Positions 1 through 8,185 of a stretch of 64,000 nucleotides of DNA are shown one piece after another (the stretch's first letter is position 1; every line of letters begins with the position of its first letter). The DNA is taken from assembly GCA_900544685.1 (NCBI GenBank), contig UQWA01000006.1, positions 45,184 to 109,183 of the forward strand, read 5' to 3'. This DNA comes from an uncultured Lachnospiraceae bacterium. GTDB taxonomy: Bacteria > Bacillota > Clostridia > Lachnospirales > Lachnospiraceae. Below the pieces are notes generated by a model that saw only the letters and a program-made list of their open reading frames with translations, was not told where the DNA came from and did not search any database. The position numbers and the translations under genes were made by a program.

Positions 1-136
1 TATCATTTGTCACGGGATCAACAGAAGTATCAGTGGCTGCCGCTGCCGTAAGCGCATCGGAAGAGATGCCGGGACAGACTACAGCCCAGAAAATAACGGG
101 AAGAAAAATTCGTTTCATAATGGTAGGGTACTTCAT
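1..136 (-). CDS. Partial secreted protein, N-terminal end only
   Basis: The frame is open to the left edge of the window. It starts at ATG 136-134, eight or so bases after a good SD (AAGAAGG, 143-149). The visible 45 residues begin MKYPTIMKRIFLPVIFWAVV and look like a signal peptide or N-terminal anchor: a basic start, a hydrophobic core around residues 10-20, then an Ala/Thr-rich stretch with an Asp-rich tail. The function lies outside the window. Because it is divergent from an ABC exporter, an exporter adaptor subunit is one possibility, but nothing visible shows this. Confidence 0.5.
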   Translation of the reverse strand, partial: MKYPTIMKRIFLPVIFWAVVCPGISSDALTAAAATDTSVDPVTND

Positions 137-162
137 AATCAAACCTTCTTTGTTATAAAAAT

Positions 163-190
163 AGGTACGTTATCTGGTAAAAACGTACTT
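163..190. promoter_or_regulatory. Inverted repeat upstream of the partial minus-strand gene
   Basis: AGGTACGTT (163-171) and AACGTACTT (182-190) form an inverted repeat with one mismatch and 19-bp centre spacing, 27 bp ahead of the divergent gene's start. The layout resembles a TetR/MarR-class operator. The regulator is not identified. Confidence 0.4.
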
Positions 191-221
191 GTTTTATGAT
201 AACATATGCCATCTGAAGTGT

Positions 222-254
222 AAAGAACAGCCCGTTCTTTTGTTGAAAAAGAAC
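222..254. promoter_or_regulatory. Three AAAGAAC half-sites overlapping the ABC exporter promoter
   Basis: AAAGAAC at 222-228, its reverse complement GTTCTTT at 234-240, and AAAGAAC again at 248-254. The last copy covers the end of the -35 hexamer. The first and third copies share the 9-mer AAAGAACAG. The arrangement suggests repressor binding at the exporter promoter. The protein is unknown. Confidence 0.45.
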
Positions 255-271
255 AGAAAAAAGAGTATAAT
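243..271 (+). promoter_or_regulatory. Sigma-A promoter of the ABC exporter operon
   Basis: TTGAAA (243-248), 17 bp, TATAAT (266-271). The predicted transcript start near 278 leaves a short leader before the ATG at 302. Confidence 0.75.
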
Positions 272-301
272 AAAACGATATGGCTATTATGGAGATAAAA
301 A

Positions 302-1135
302 ATGATTGAGATAAAAAACCTTACGAAAAAATTTGATGATTTTACGGCCGTGGACAGTCTGGATCTGAAGATAGAGACCGGAGAATTTTTCGGGCTGCTT
401 GGACCAAACGGAGCAGGAAAGACCACGACGATCAGTATGCTGTCCACCTTATTGCTTCCAACGGAAGGGGAAATTCTGATTGACGGAGAACGTCTGACCC
501 GTAAGAATCCGGCATTGAAACGTAAAATCAGTGTCATTACCCAGGAGTATTCCATGCGGCAGGATATGACTATGGATGAAATTATGGAGTATCAGGGAAG
601 ACTGTATTTTATGCCAGTGAAGAAGATCAGGAAAAAGTCAGAGGAACTGCTGGAATTCTGTGATCTTCTACCATTTCGGAAAAGAACTGTACGCCATCTC
701 TCTGGAGGAATGAAGCGGAAGCTGATGGTTTGCCGTGCACTTCTGACAGATCCGGAGATACTGCTTCTGGACGAACCGACGGCCGGGATGGATGCGTTAT
801 CCAGAAGACAGATGTGGAATCTGCTGCGCCAGTTGAATGATAAGAACCTTACAATTCTGCTTACGACTCATTACATGGAAGAAGCTCAGTCACTGTGCGA
901 GAGAATTGCGATGATGAATCATGGACGGCTGGAAGAGGTAAATACGCCGCAGGGTATGATAGAGGCGCTTGGCTGTTATACGGTAGATCAGATGACAGCA
1001 GCAGGAACTGTCAGCAGGTATTTTCATGAACGTTCTGATGCCATCACTTATCTTTCATCGCTGGAAGGCAAATGTACTCTGCGTGATACCACACTGGAAG
1101 ATGCGTTCATTGAGAGAGCAGATAAGAAGAAGTAA
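302..1135 (+). CDS. ABC exporter ATP-binding protein (DrrA/CcmA type)
   Basis: ATPase subunit of a two-gene exporter that couples ATP hydrolysis at the membrane to efflux of a small molecule or lipid. Walker A is GPNGAGKTTT (about residues 34-43), the signature is LSGGMKRKLM (about 139-148), Walker B is ILLLDEPTAGMD (about 158-169), and the H-loop lies in LLTTHYMEEA. The length of 277 aa is short of the roughly 300-330 of many DrrA proteins, so there is little C-terminal regulatory extension. The SD is GGAGAT just upstream. The permease follows after 18 bp, and the promoter carries a cluster of repressor-like half-sites. The substrate cannot be read from the sequence. Multidrug or antibiotic efflux is a family-level guess. 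Confidence 0.9.
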   Translation: MIEIKNLTKKFDDFTAVDSLDLKIETGEFFGLLGPNGAGKTTTISMLSTLLLPTEGEILIDGERLTRKNPALKRKISVITQEYSMRQDMTMDEIMEYQGRLYFMPVKKIRKKSEELLEFCDLLPFRKRTVRHLSGGMKRKLMVCRALLTDPEILLLDEPTAGMDALSRRQMWNLLRQLNDKNLTILLTTHYMEEAQSLCERIAMMNHGRLEEVNTPQGMIEALGCYTVDQMTAAGTVSRYFHERSDAITYLSSLEGKCTLRDTTLEDAFIERADKKK

Positions 1136-1153
1136 AAGCAGGAGAATGAATGA

Positions 1154-1885
1154 ATGGGAATCATAACAATACTCTGGGAAAAGTGGCGGGAATTCCGCAG
1201 AGATTTTTATAAGATTACACTTGCTGCCATGATTGCACCACTGATGTATCTGGTAGTGTTTGGTATGGGAATTAAGACGGTTACCAACGGACAGCCTTAT
1301 CTGAATTTCCTGATACCGGGGGTAGTGGCACTTACCACCATGAATGGAAGCTTTAATGCAATTGCACAGAATCTGAATGTGCAGAGACTCTATGAGAAAG
1401 CATTTGATCAGGTGATGATTTCTCCGACTCCTCTGTGGCAGTTTATTGTAGGGCAGATCATTGGGGGAAGCCTGCGTGGACTGTATGCAGGGATTGTAAT
1501 ATTGGTGCTGACGATTCCAATTGGAACCGGGCTGGTCTTTAACGGATATTCTTTTCTGATTATGTTTTTGAACGGAGCAGTATTCTCTACCATTGGAGTG
1601 GTAGTATCCTTTTATGCAAGGAATCATACAGATGTGCCGCGATTTTCCAATTATATTATTATGCCGATGGCATATCTGTGTAATACCTTCTTTTCTACAG
1701 AACAGATGCCACACGGACTGCGGGAAGTGATTGGGGCGCTGCCTCTTTCCCAGACCAGTGCCATGCTGCGCAGTATTGCGGCAGGAGAAGGCTGCGGATA
1801 CACGGGCATTCTGATTTTGGGAGTCTATCTGCTGGTATTTGGTGCACTGGCATTTGCCTTTTTATATAAGAAGAAAAATCTGTAG
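1154..1885 (+). CDS. ABC-2 type transporter permease
   Basis: Membrane partner of the preceding ATPase. The 243-residue protein shows about six hydrophobic segments: around residues 20-40, 50-70, 95-125, 130-155, 165-185 and 215-238. That is the ABC-2 layout seen in DrrB/NodJ exporters, with no extracellular domain. It ends in a basic tail (YKKKNL). Three overlapping ATGs (1146, 1150, 1154) follow the AGGAG. The one at 1154 is in frame and best spaced. The Nudix gene begins only 11 bp after its stop, so the three genes are probably one transcript. Confidence 0.88.
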   Translation: MGIITILWEKWREFRRDFYKITLAAMIAPLMYLVVFGMGIKTVTNGQPYLNFLIPGVVALTTMNGSFNAIAQNLNVQRLYEKAFDQVMISPTPLWQFIVGQIIGGSLRGLYAGIVILVLTIPIGTGLVFNGYSFLIMFLNGAVFSTIGVVVSFYARNHTDVPRFSNYIIMPMAYLCNTFFSTEQMPHGLREVIGALPLSQTSAMLRSIAAGEGCGYTGILILGVYLLVFGALAFAFLYKKKNL

Positions 1886-1896
1886 AGGTGAGAGAA

Positions 1897-2472
1897 ATGA
1901 GCGACAGATTAAAAGAGCAGATTCGGGCCTATCGACCGGTGAATGAACAGGAAGAGCGGGATAAAGAACTGATACTTCGCTGTCTGGAGACGGAAAAAGA
2001 TATTTTTACCAGAGAGAATCACCTGGCACATATGACGGCTTCGGCGTGGATTGTCAATGAACAGCGTACAAAAGTACTGATGGCGTATCATAATATTTAC
2101 AAGTCATGGTCCTGGCTTGGTGGCCATGCAGATGGAGAAACAGATCTGCTTAAGGTGGCGTTAAAGGAAGCGCGGGAAGAGAGTGGGATCCTGCATGTGA
2201 AGCCAGTCAGTGAAGAACTTTATTCTTTAGAAGTGCTGACAGTGGACGGACATGTGAAAAAGGGGGCATATGTCTCATCTCACCTGCATTTGAATGTGAC
2301 TTATCTGCTTCAGGCGGAAGAGACAGATGCATTGCATATAAAAGAGGATGAAAACAGTAATGTGGCATGGTTTCCGCTGGAGGAGGCAGTTGCAGCATCC
2401 ACAGAACCCTGGTTTCAGGAACATATTTACTGCAAGTTAAATGAAAAACTGAATTACTGGAATCTAAAATAA
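1897..2472 (+). CDS. Nudix hydrolase
   Basis: Predicted nucleoside-diphosphate-X pyrophosphatase, 191 aa. The Nudix box lies at about residues 71-95, starting GGHADGE and ending KEAREESGI. It has one extra residue between the two halves and Lys in place of the usual Arg, a variant common in Clostridia. The metal-binding EExG core is intact. An in-frame GTG at 1888 is part of the SD GAGGTG, so ATG 1897 is the start. The gene is the last of the exporter operon. Why a Nudix enzyme sits with an exporter is unknown: housecleaning and coenzyme processing are both possible. Confidence 0.85.
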   Translation: MSDRLKEQIRAYRPVNEQEERDKELILRCLETEKDIFTRENHLAHMTASAWIVNEQRTKVLMAYHNIYKSWSWLGGHADGETDLLKVALKEAREESGILHVKPVSEELYSLEVLTVDGHVKKGAYVSSHLHLNVTYLLQAEETDALHIKEDENSNVAWFPLEEAVAASTEPWFQEHIYCKLNEKLNYWNLK

Positions 2473-2504
2473 TTATAAAAATCAATAAAATCTTAAAAAA
2501 TGTC

Positions 2505-2533
2505 TGGTGAACCCGAAAAAATAATGCTATAAT
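2505..2533 (+). promoter_or_regulatory. Promoter of the tetR-family gene (extended -10)
   Basis: TATAAT at 2528-2533 preceded by TGC (extended -10). A weak -35 (TGGTGA, 2505-2510) lies 17 bp upstream. Transcription should start near 2540, inside the palindrome that follows. Confidence 0.65.
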
Positions 2534-2542
2534 CACGCTGTA

Positions 2543-2556
2543 TTAGATCGGTCTAA
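2543..2556. promoter_or_regulatory. Palindromic operator at the tetR start site
   Basis: TTAGATCGGTCTAA has perfect TTAGA/TCTAA arms around TCGG and sits at about +3 to +16 of the predicted transcript. Its position fits autorepression by the downstream TetR protein. Confidence 0.5.
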
Positions 2557-2609
2557 CAGAGCAGAATCTGAAGAATGCCTTTTCAGACCGGACAACGGAG
2601 GATGTGTGA

Positions 2610-3179
2610 ATGTCTCAACTGACAAAGAGAGCGATTACAGAATCATTTATGAAACTGATCAATCAGGTTTCATTTGATAAGATTACGGTGAAAGATATCG
2701 TAGAAGACTGTGGTGTGAACCGGAATACCTTCTATTATCATTACAGTGATATCTATGCATTGCTGGATGAGATATTGGAGAATGAGACAAGGCGTGTGCT
2801 GACAGAGAATCTGACGGAATCGTCCTGGCGAGATGCGATTCTGGAGTCCTGCTCTTTTGCTTTGAAGAACAAGAAGGGAATTTATCATATCTATAATTCT
2901 CTCAGCAGAAGAAAGATCGATGCCTATCTGTATCAGGTCATGGGACGTATCATGTATGATTTTGTGAAGATGCAGGCAGAAGGACTTTCGGTGAAAGATG
3001 AGGATCTGCACCTGATTGCGGATTTTTATAAATGCGCTTTTGTGGGACTGATCCTGCAGTGGCTGGACAGTGGTATGAAGCAGGATCCAGAGTACATAGT
3101 AGATAAGATTTTTTCTTATCTGGAGGGCAGCACCAGGAATATGCTGGAAAATGCGGCAGAAAGAAATGACAGAAAATAA
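2610..3179 (+). CDS. TetR/AcrR family transcriptional regulator
   Basis: DNA-binding repressor-type protein of 189 aa. The N-terminal helix-turn-helix is clear: TKRAITESFMKLI, then KITVKDIVEDCGVNRNTFYYHY (about residues 24-45; listed here as two helices and the FYYHY recognition end). The C-terminal half matches the TetR_C group often linked to DhaS-like regulators, by its overall pattern (YHIYNSL, DFYKCAFVGLILQWL). The SD is GGAGG. It has its own promoter with a palindrome at the transcript start and a strong terminator behind it, so it is monocistronic and probably autoregulated. Likely targets are its neighbours, the exporter operon before it or the DUF308 and heptad-repeat genes after it. 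Confidence 0.88.
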   Translation: MSQLTKRAITESFMKLINQVSFDKITVKDIVEDCGVNRNTFYYHYSDIYALLDEILENETRRVLTENLTESSWRDAILESCSFALKNKKGIYHIYNSLSRRKIDAYLYQVMGRIMYDFVKMQAEGLSVKDEDLHLIADFYKCAFVGLILQWLDSGMKQDPEYIVDKIFSYLEGSTRNMLENAAERNDRK

Positions 3180-3208
3180 ATTAAATTGTCTGATATTTGG
3201 GCAAAACG

Positions 3209-3245
3209 AGCTTCGTGCACAAAAATTGTGCAGGGAGCTTTTTTT
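3209..3245 (+). terminator. Intrinsic terminator after tetR
   Basis: AGCTTCGTGCAC (3209-3220) pairs with GTGCAGGGAGCT (3228-3239), 12 positions with one mismatch, followed by a run of seven T. Confidence 0.85.
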
Positions 3246-3333
3246 GACCGTAGAATAAAAAAAAGAATTACGATAAGCTGTAACACGTAAAAAAGAAAGA
3301 GAAGGACAAAAGACAGTCAGAAAGGAGGCAGTT

Positions 3334-3903
3334 ATGGATCTGATCAAGAAAGCAAAACATGCATATATTACCATTTCCTTAGTCATGGTAATTCTGGGAC
3401 TGGTGCTTGTGATCTGGCCTGAGATGTCTTTATCAGTATTGTGCTATCTGATCGGAGCAATGCTGGTGATTGGGGGAATTGTCAAATTAATCGGGTATTT
3501 TTCAAAGGATTTATACCGTCTGGCATTTCAGTTTGACTTTGCGTTTGGAATCCTGTCCATTTTGCTCGGCCTTGTTTTCATCATCCATCCGGAACATATT
3601 ATATCCATCTTACCAATCGTAATGGGAATCTTTGTTCTGGTTGACGGTGTGCTGAAGATTCAGACAGCACTGGATGCGAAGACATTTGGACTGACCACAT
3701 GGTGGATGATTATCCTGCTTGCGATGGCAACTTGTATATGCGGTCTTCTGTTGATTTTCAAACCGTTTGAGAGTGCAGTGGCAATGATGATTCTGCTGGG
3801 TATTACGCTTCTGATAGACGGAATACAGAATCTTTGGGTTGGAATTTATACCGTGAAGGTGTCCAAGAGAAATGTCATAGATGTTGATTACAAAGAATTA
3901 TAA
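3334..3903 (+). CDS. DUF308 / HdeD-like membrane protein
   Basis: Integral membrane protein of 189 aa with six predicted helices in three pairs (about residues 12-28, 33-52, 68-87, 92-110, 125-143, 148-168), the DUF308 repeat pattern. GxxLxxxG-rich helices such as ILGLVLVIWP and ILLGLVFIIHP recur with WP/HP turns. The SD AAAGGAGG is strong. HdeD itself is an acid-stress protein in enterobacteria, but no such role can be claimed here. The 35-bp gap to the next gene suggests co-transcription with the heptad-repeat protein. Confidence 0.85.
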   Translation: MDLIKKAKHAYITISLVMVILGLVLVIWPEMSLSVLCYLIGAMLVIGGIVKLIGYFSKDLYRLAFQFDFAFGILSILLGLVFIIHPEHIISILPIVMGIFVLVDGVLKIQTALDAKTFGLTTWWMIILLAMATCICGLLLIFKPFESAVAMMILLGITLLIDGIQNLWVGIYTVKVSKRNVIDVDYKEL

Positions 3904-3938
3904 AGAGTTATAGAGAGTTTAGAGGAGGAGCACAGATT

Positions 3939-6824
3939 ATGAATAGAAACAAGAAGATTACACAGGCAATGGCACTGGCAATGACAGGAATCATGGTTGC
4001 AAATGCCGGAATGGGAAGCGTGTATGCATCTGATGCGGCAGCAGCTTCAGTGGAAGAAGAGACAGAAGCAGTAACAGAAAAAGAAACAGAAACCGAAGTA
4101 GAAACAGAGACAGAAACGGAAACAGAGACCGAGAAAAAGAAATCCACCAAGGAAGAAACCGTTTACGTAAAAGCATCTCCAGCCGGTGAAACACAGGAGA
4201 TCATTGTCAGCGACTGGCTGAAGAATACAGATGGTAATACTTCTATTTCAGATAAATCTGACCTGACAGATATTAAGAATGTAAAAGGTGATGAGACTTT
4301 TTCACAGGATGGTGATACTCTTACCTGGGATGCCAATGGAAGTGATATTTATTATCAGGGAACCAGTACCAAATCTCTGCCGGTATCCGTGAATGTGACC
4401 TATTATCTGGATGGTAAAGAGATCTCAGCAGATGATCTGGCAGGCAAGAGCGGTCATGTAAAAATGGTATATCAGTATACCAATCATATGAAACAGGGTG
4501 AGATCTATACCCCATTCGTATTATTCACAGGAATGATCCTTCCTGGAGATAATTTCTCTAATGTGAAAGTAAACAATGGTAAATCCATTTCCGATGGTGA
4601 CAAGAATATTGTCATCGGTGTAGGACTTCCGGGACTGGAAGACAGCCTGAAGATTAAAGGATCTGATATTCTGGATGACATGGATATTGATTTGGACATT
4701 CCGGAAAGTTTTGAAGTGGAAGCGGATGTGACAGATTTTTCACTGTCCATGTCGATGACAGTAGCAACTCCGCTGAGTCTGGATGATCTGGATCTGGACA
4801 GTATTGATGATGAAGATGATCTGAAGGATAAGATTGATGAGATTTCAGATGCAGCAACTGATCTGGTAGACGGTACCAGTGATCTGGCAGATGGTGTACA
4901 GGAATTAAAGGATGGTTGTACCGATCTGATAGATGGAATTAATAAACTGGATGACGGCGCCGGAGATCTGAATGACGGAGTACAGACCCTGAACAATAAG
5001 AAGGGCGATCTGATTGGCGGAATCAAGCAGTTATCCGATGGACTGAACCAGTTGAACAGCAAAAAAGGAGATCTGGTCAAAGGGATAAATCAGCTGGCAA
5101 ATGGAGCATCTACATTGGATAGCGGAGCAGATTCTCTGAAAAAAGGCATGGATCAGCTTGCGGACGGAATTACCACGCTGGATCAGAACAGACCTGCACT
5201 GATGAGTGGATTGCAGCAGCTCATGGATGGTGTCAGCAAGATGGAAGAGAAAAAAACACTGCTGACCGGCGGTGCGCAGAAAGTGGCAGCAGGTGTGCTG
5301 GATGCAGATAATGCACTGAAGACACTGCAGAGTACAGTACAGGTTCTGAGTGCAGGCGTAAAAGAGGGAATTGAGAAGCTGAAATTATACGTAGATACAT
5401 TAAAGCAGAATGTAGATGGAAAGCAGGATGAACTGACAACTTTTACTTCTAATCTGAATACTTATGTTACGAAAGCAAATGCGATTATCGGACAGGTGGC
5501 AGGTTCCGGAACAACAACGGCTCCTGGTACATCGGAAGGAACAGAAAGTATAGGAACACAGTCTGCAGAGGTGAATGTAAGTGTGGATGTATCATTTGCA
5601 GATGCAAATCCGGATGCAATCGCAAGTTTGGAAAGCTCCATTACAGGTAATGAAGCAGTACTGGCAAGCCTGAAGGATGTACAGTCCAAAGAGAAAAGTG
5701 TACCGGATAAATTGTTAAAAGAATATTCAGGTGCTTACAGTACCTATTCAGGACAGCTGGAAAACTGTATTGCACAGCTGGAAAGTGATATTGCCAATCA
5801 GAAAGCTGTACTGGCAGCTCTGAAAGAGAAGCAGACAGTATCCACTACACAGGAAGTGGCTGTACAGGCAGATGAAAGCAATAAGCCGGCAGAAGGCGGC
5901 AGTACAGAAGGCGGTTCTGCAGGATCTGGAACGACAGGTGGAGAAACAAATGCTTACCAGCAGCTGCAGGCACTTGGAAACGGACTGTATGCGGCGGCAA
6001 AAGGAGATGGAACAAAAGAGAATCCTGGACTTGTCGGCAGTATGCAGGAGATCAGCAGTTATCTTGGTGAAATTGAAAATGGACTTACCGAATTAGAAAA
6101 TTCTATTTTAGTATTTGATAAGAAAGATCCGAAATCAGGTGTGCTGACACAGATTGGCGGCGGTCTGACAGAATTGGAAGCATCTGTAGGAGGAGACCTG
6201 CTTACCGGTGCAAACACATTATCAAGCGGGGTGAATGCTCTGTATGATGGTATTGATGCCCTGAATGTGGGATTTAATACGTTGAGTCTGAAACTTCCGG
6301 TTCTGAATAATGGTATCCAGAGCCTGAGCAAAGGAGCATCCCAGCTTCAGAATGGTACGGATTCCCTGAAGGAAGGAACCAGTGCACTGGCGAAAGGAAC
6401 CAAGTCCCTGCAGAGTGGTGCAGGCGCACTGGCCGATGGTGTACAGAAGCTGGCCGCCGGAGGTAATCAGTTAAAAGAAGGTGGTAATACACTGGCAGCC
6501 GGTGTACAGCAGCTGGCAGACGGAAGCGCACAGCTTAAAGACGGAACTTCTCAGTTAAGAGATGGCGGTCAGGATCTGGATTCTGGTGTAGATGAATTGT
6601 TAGACGGTGCAAATGAGCTGAAAGATGGTATGGAAGAATTTGACGAAAAAGCAATTCAGAAAATTGTAGACTTTGCAGATGAAGATCTTCAGGATATGAT
6701 TGACAGATTGAAAGAGATCCGTGATGCAGGTGATGCATATCAGCTCTTCACAGATGGTGATCAGGACAGTGTCGGAAATGTGAAGTTCATCATTGAGACA
6801 GCATCTATTGGTGATGATGATTGA
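3939..6824 (+). CDS. Large secreted Leu-x-x-Gly heptad-repeat protein
   Basis: 961 residues with a signal peptide (about 1-31, ending VYASD), then a Glu-Thr tract (about residues 39-65), a globular part (about 75-290), and long arrays of heptads with Leu and Gly, such as LVDGTSDLADG and LKDGTSQLRDG. The arrays lie at about residues 305-450 and 755-910. Between them lies a probable coiled-coil stretch with Gln/Lys-rich helices and a Ser/Thr/Gly linker. The repeat is that of TIGR03057 (xxxLxxG), also found in the extracellular domains of YhgE/Pip proteins, but the transmembrane helices of YhgE/Pip are absent and the C-terminus is soluble (ETASIGDDD). It is therefore probably fully exported. Partners and function are unknown. 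The preceding DUF308 gene is the likely operon mate. Confidence 0.8.
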   Translation: MNRNKKITQAMALAMTGIMVANAGMGSVYASDAAAASVEEETEAVTEKETETEVETETETETETEKKKSTKEETVYVKASPAGETQEIIVSDWLKNTDGNTSISDKSDLTDIKNVKGDETFSQDGDTLTWDANGSDIYYQGTSTKSLPVSVNVTYYLDGKEISADDLAGKSGHVKMVYQYTNHMKQGEIYTPFVLFTGMILPGDNFSNVKVNNGKSISDGDKNIVIGVGLPGLEDSLKIKGSDILDDMDIDLDIPESFEVEADVTDFSLSMSMTVATPLSLDDLDLDSIDDEDDLKDKIDEISDAATDLVDGTSDLADGVQELKDGCTDLIDGINKLDDGAGDLNDGVQTLNNKKGDLIGGIKQLSDGLNQLNSKKGDLVKGINQLANGASTLDSGADSLKKGMDQLADGITTLDQNRPALMSGLQQLMDGVSKMEEKKTLLTGGAQKVAAGVLDADNALKTLQSTVQVLSAGVKEGIEKLKLYVDTLKQNVDGKQDELTTFTSNLNTYVTKANAIIGQVAGSGTTTAPGTSEGTESIGTQSAEVNVSVDVSFADANPDAIASLESSITGNEAVLASLKDVQSKEKSVPDKLLKEYSGAYSTYSGQLENCIAQLESDIANQKAVLAALKEKQTVSTTQEVAVQADESNKPAEGGSTEGGSAGSGTTGGETNAYQQLQALGNGLYAAAKGDGTKENPGLVGSMQEISSYLGEIENGLTELENSILVFDKKDPKSGVLTQIGGGLTELEASVGGDLLTGANTLSSGVNALYDGIDALNVGFNTLSLKLPVLNNGIQSLSKGASQLQNGTDSLKEGTSALAKGTKSLQSGAGALADGVQKLAAGGNQLKEGGNTLAAGVQQLADGSAQLKDGTSQLRDGGQDLDSGVDELLDGANELKDGMEEFDEKAIQKIVDFADEDLQDMIDRLKEIRDAGDAYQLFTDGDQDSVGNVKFIIETASIGDDD
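4055..4134 (+). repeat. Glu-Thr codon repeat in the heptad-repeat gene
   Basis: A tandem GAR-ACN hexamer tract encoding alternating Glu and Thr just after the signal peptide. It is probably a flexible wall-spanning linker. Codons vary (GAA/GAG, ACA/ACG/ACC), which reduces but does not remove the chance of slippage. Confidence 0.7.
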
Positions 6825-6858
6825 TAAATCAATACGGGAAATAAAATAATGTTACAGA

Positions 6859-6895
6859 GAAAACCGGAGATTTGAAGAAGAGTCTCCGGTTTTTC
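6859..6895 (+). terminator. Terminator after the heptad-repeat gene
   Basis: AAACCGGAGA (6861-6870) pairs with TCTCCGGTTT (6883-6892) across a 12-nt loop, followed by T residues. Confidence 0.85.
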
Positions 6896-6940
6896 CTGTC
6901 TGACGCAATTCTGAAGTTTTTGTGAATATGCCACCATTAG

Positions 6941-6969
6941 TTGAAATTCATAGCTATTTTAGGTATAAT
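6941..6969 (+). promoter_or_regulatory. Sigma-A promoter of the C39-like peptidase gene
   Basis: TTGAAA (6941-6946), 17 bp, TATAAT (6964-6969), close to consensus. Confidence 0.8.
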
Positions 6970-7037
6970 AAATTAAGTTGGAGAATAAAGTTAGGTAGAA
7001 AGACTCTGAAGAGAATAGGGGTTTAAGGAGTATAAGA

Positions 7038-8171
7038 ATGACAAAAATGAAGTTTTCAGTCCTGATGCTTGCAGGATGTATGAGCGCAGGGTGTGCTTTA
7101 GGTACGCCTGTTTTTGCGGAGCAGATGGATGGGGGAATGGAATATGATACCGGTGAGACTGGATACTGGGATGGTACCGATCAGGTGGATCAGAATATAA
7201 CCTATGAAGGCGCTGCACAGATGAACCAGGACATGTCGGCTTATGAAGATACTGTACAGGAACCACAGACTGCAACAGAAACTTGGACACCGGATTACAC
7301 AGAGAGTTATGACAGCAGCACAGAGTATTCATCAGCAACAGAATACAGTGAACCAGCAGAATATTATGATTATACGGAAACTTACAGTGACGATGTAGAG
7401 GATACATCAGAGACAGAGAGTGAATCAGAGAAGGAAAGAAGATATTATAAGGATGATCCGTATATTGGAATTCGTAAGACGGATAAAGTAAAATTTGCAG
7501 AGGATTATGACATTCTGACAAAGGAAGATGCGGAAAAAGATTTTAATCTTCTGGCTTTTGACAAACTCCCACGCGCTGTCAGTCTGGAAGTTCCGTCAGT
7601 GCTTCAGTTACCGGAACTGCCGACAGGATGTGAGTCTGTGGCTTTGACTATGGCACTGGAATACGAAGGATTCATGTTGTATAAGACGACCATTGCCAGA
7701 GAATTTCTGATTTATAATCAAGAGACAGATAATATGGCAATCGGTTATATTGGAGATCCATTCAGTGAAGATGGTGCAGGCTGTTTTGCTCCGGCAATCG
7801 CAGCTACAGCAGATAATTTCTTTGAAGATCAGGAAGCAGATTATGTGGCTTATGATATTTCAGGAACAGAGATGGAAGAACTGCTCAGTTACGTGCAGGC
7901 GGACACACCAGTGGTTCTCTGGACGACCATGTATATGGCAGAACCGGAATTTACGGAAGATACTGCCGAGTATGAGGGGAAAACTTATCGCTGGTATTAT
8001 CAGGAACATTGTGTGGTATTGTCAGGATATGATCTGGACAATAATACGGTACAGATCAATGATCCGCTGGAGGGTATCGTAGACAGAGACTATGATGAAT
8101 TCAAGCGTATCTATGATGAAATAGGAAAATACGCAGTTGTAGTAAAAAATACTGTGGAAGAGAAAGAATAA
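7038..8171 (+). CDS. Exported C39-like cysteine peptidase
   Basis: 377 aa with an N-terminal export signal, an acidic Tyr/Glu/Ser-rich linker (about residues 30-135) and a C-terminal papain-fold domain (about 185-370). The active-site Cys is in PTGCESVALTM, the His in QEHCVVLSGYD, and Asp in INDPLEG, the Cys-His-Asp/Asn order of Peptidase_C39_2. These proteins differ from bacteriocin-processing C39 transporters, and their substrates are mostly unknown. The signal contains LAGC, a lipobox-like sequence, after an unusually short hydrophobic core. A signal peptidase I site near FAEQ is the alternative. SD AAGGAG, spacing 7. A CBS-domain gene follows after 14 bp. Confidence 0.8.
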   Translation: MTKMKFSVLMLAGCMSAGCALGTPVFAEQMDGGMEYDTGETGYWDGTDQVDQNITYEGAAQMNQDMSAYEDTVQEPQTATETWTPDYTESYDSSTEYSSATEYSEPAEYYDYTETYSDDVEDTSETESESEKERRYYKDDPYIGIRKTDKVKFAEDYDILTKEDAEKDFNLLAFDKLPRAVSLEVPSVLQLPELPTGCESVALTMALEYEGFMLYKTTIAREFLIYNQETDNMAIGYIGDPFSEDGAGCFAPAIAATADNFFEDQEADYVAYDISGTEMEELLSYVQADTPVVLWTTMYMAEPEFTEDTAEYEGKTYRWYYQEHCVVLSGYDLDNNTVQINDPLEGIVDRDYDEFKRIYDEIGKYAVVVKNTVEEKE

Positions 8172-8185
8172 TATGAGGCACAAGG

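Noticed and set aside
139..555. 138-aa minus-strand frame over the exporter ATPase start
   Set aside because: It is antisense to a clear ABC ATPase, has no SD and no family resemblance.
4850..6640. Regular repeats that could suggest a CRISPR or VNTR
   Set aside because: The periodicity is about 21 bases in coding phase and reflects Leu-x-x-Gly heptads with varied codons, without fixed direct repeats and spacers.
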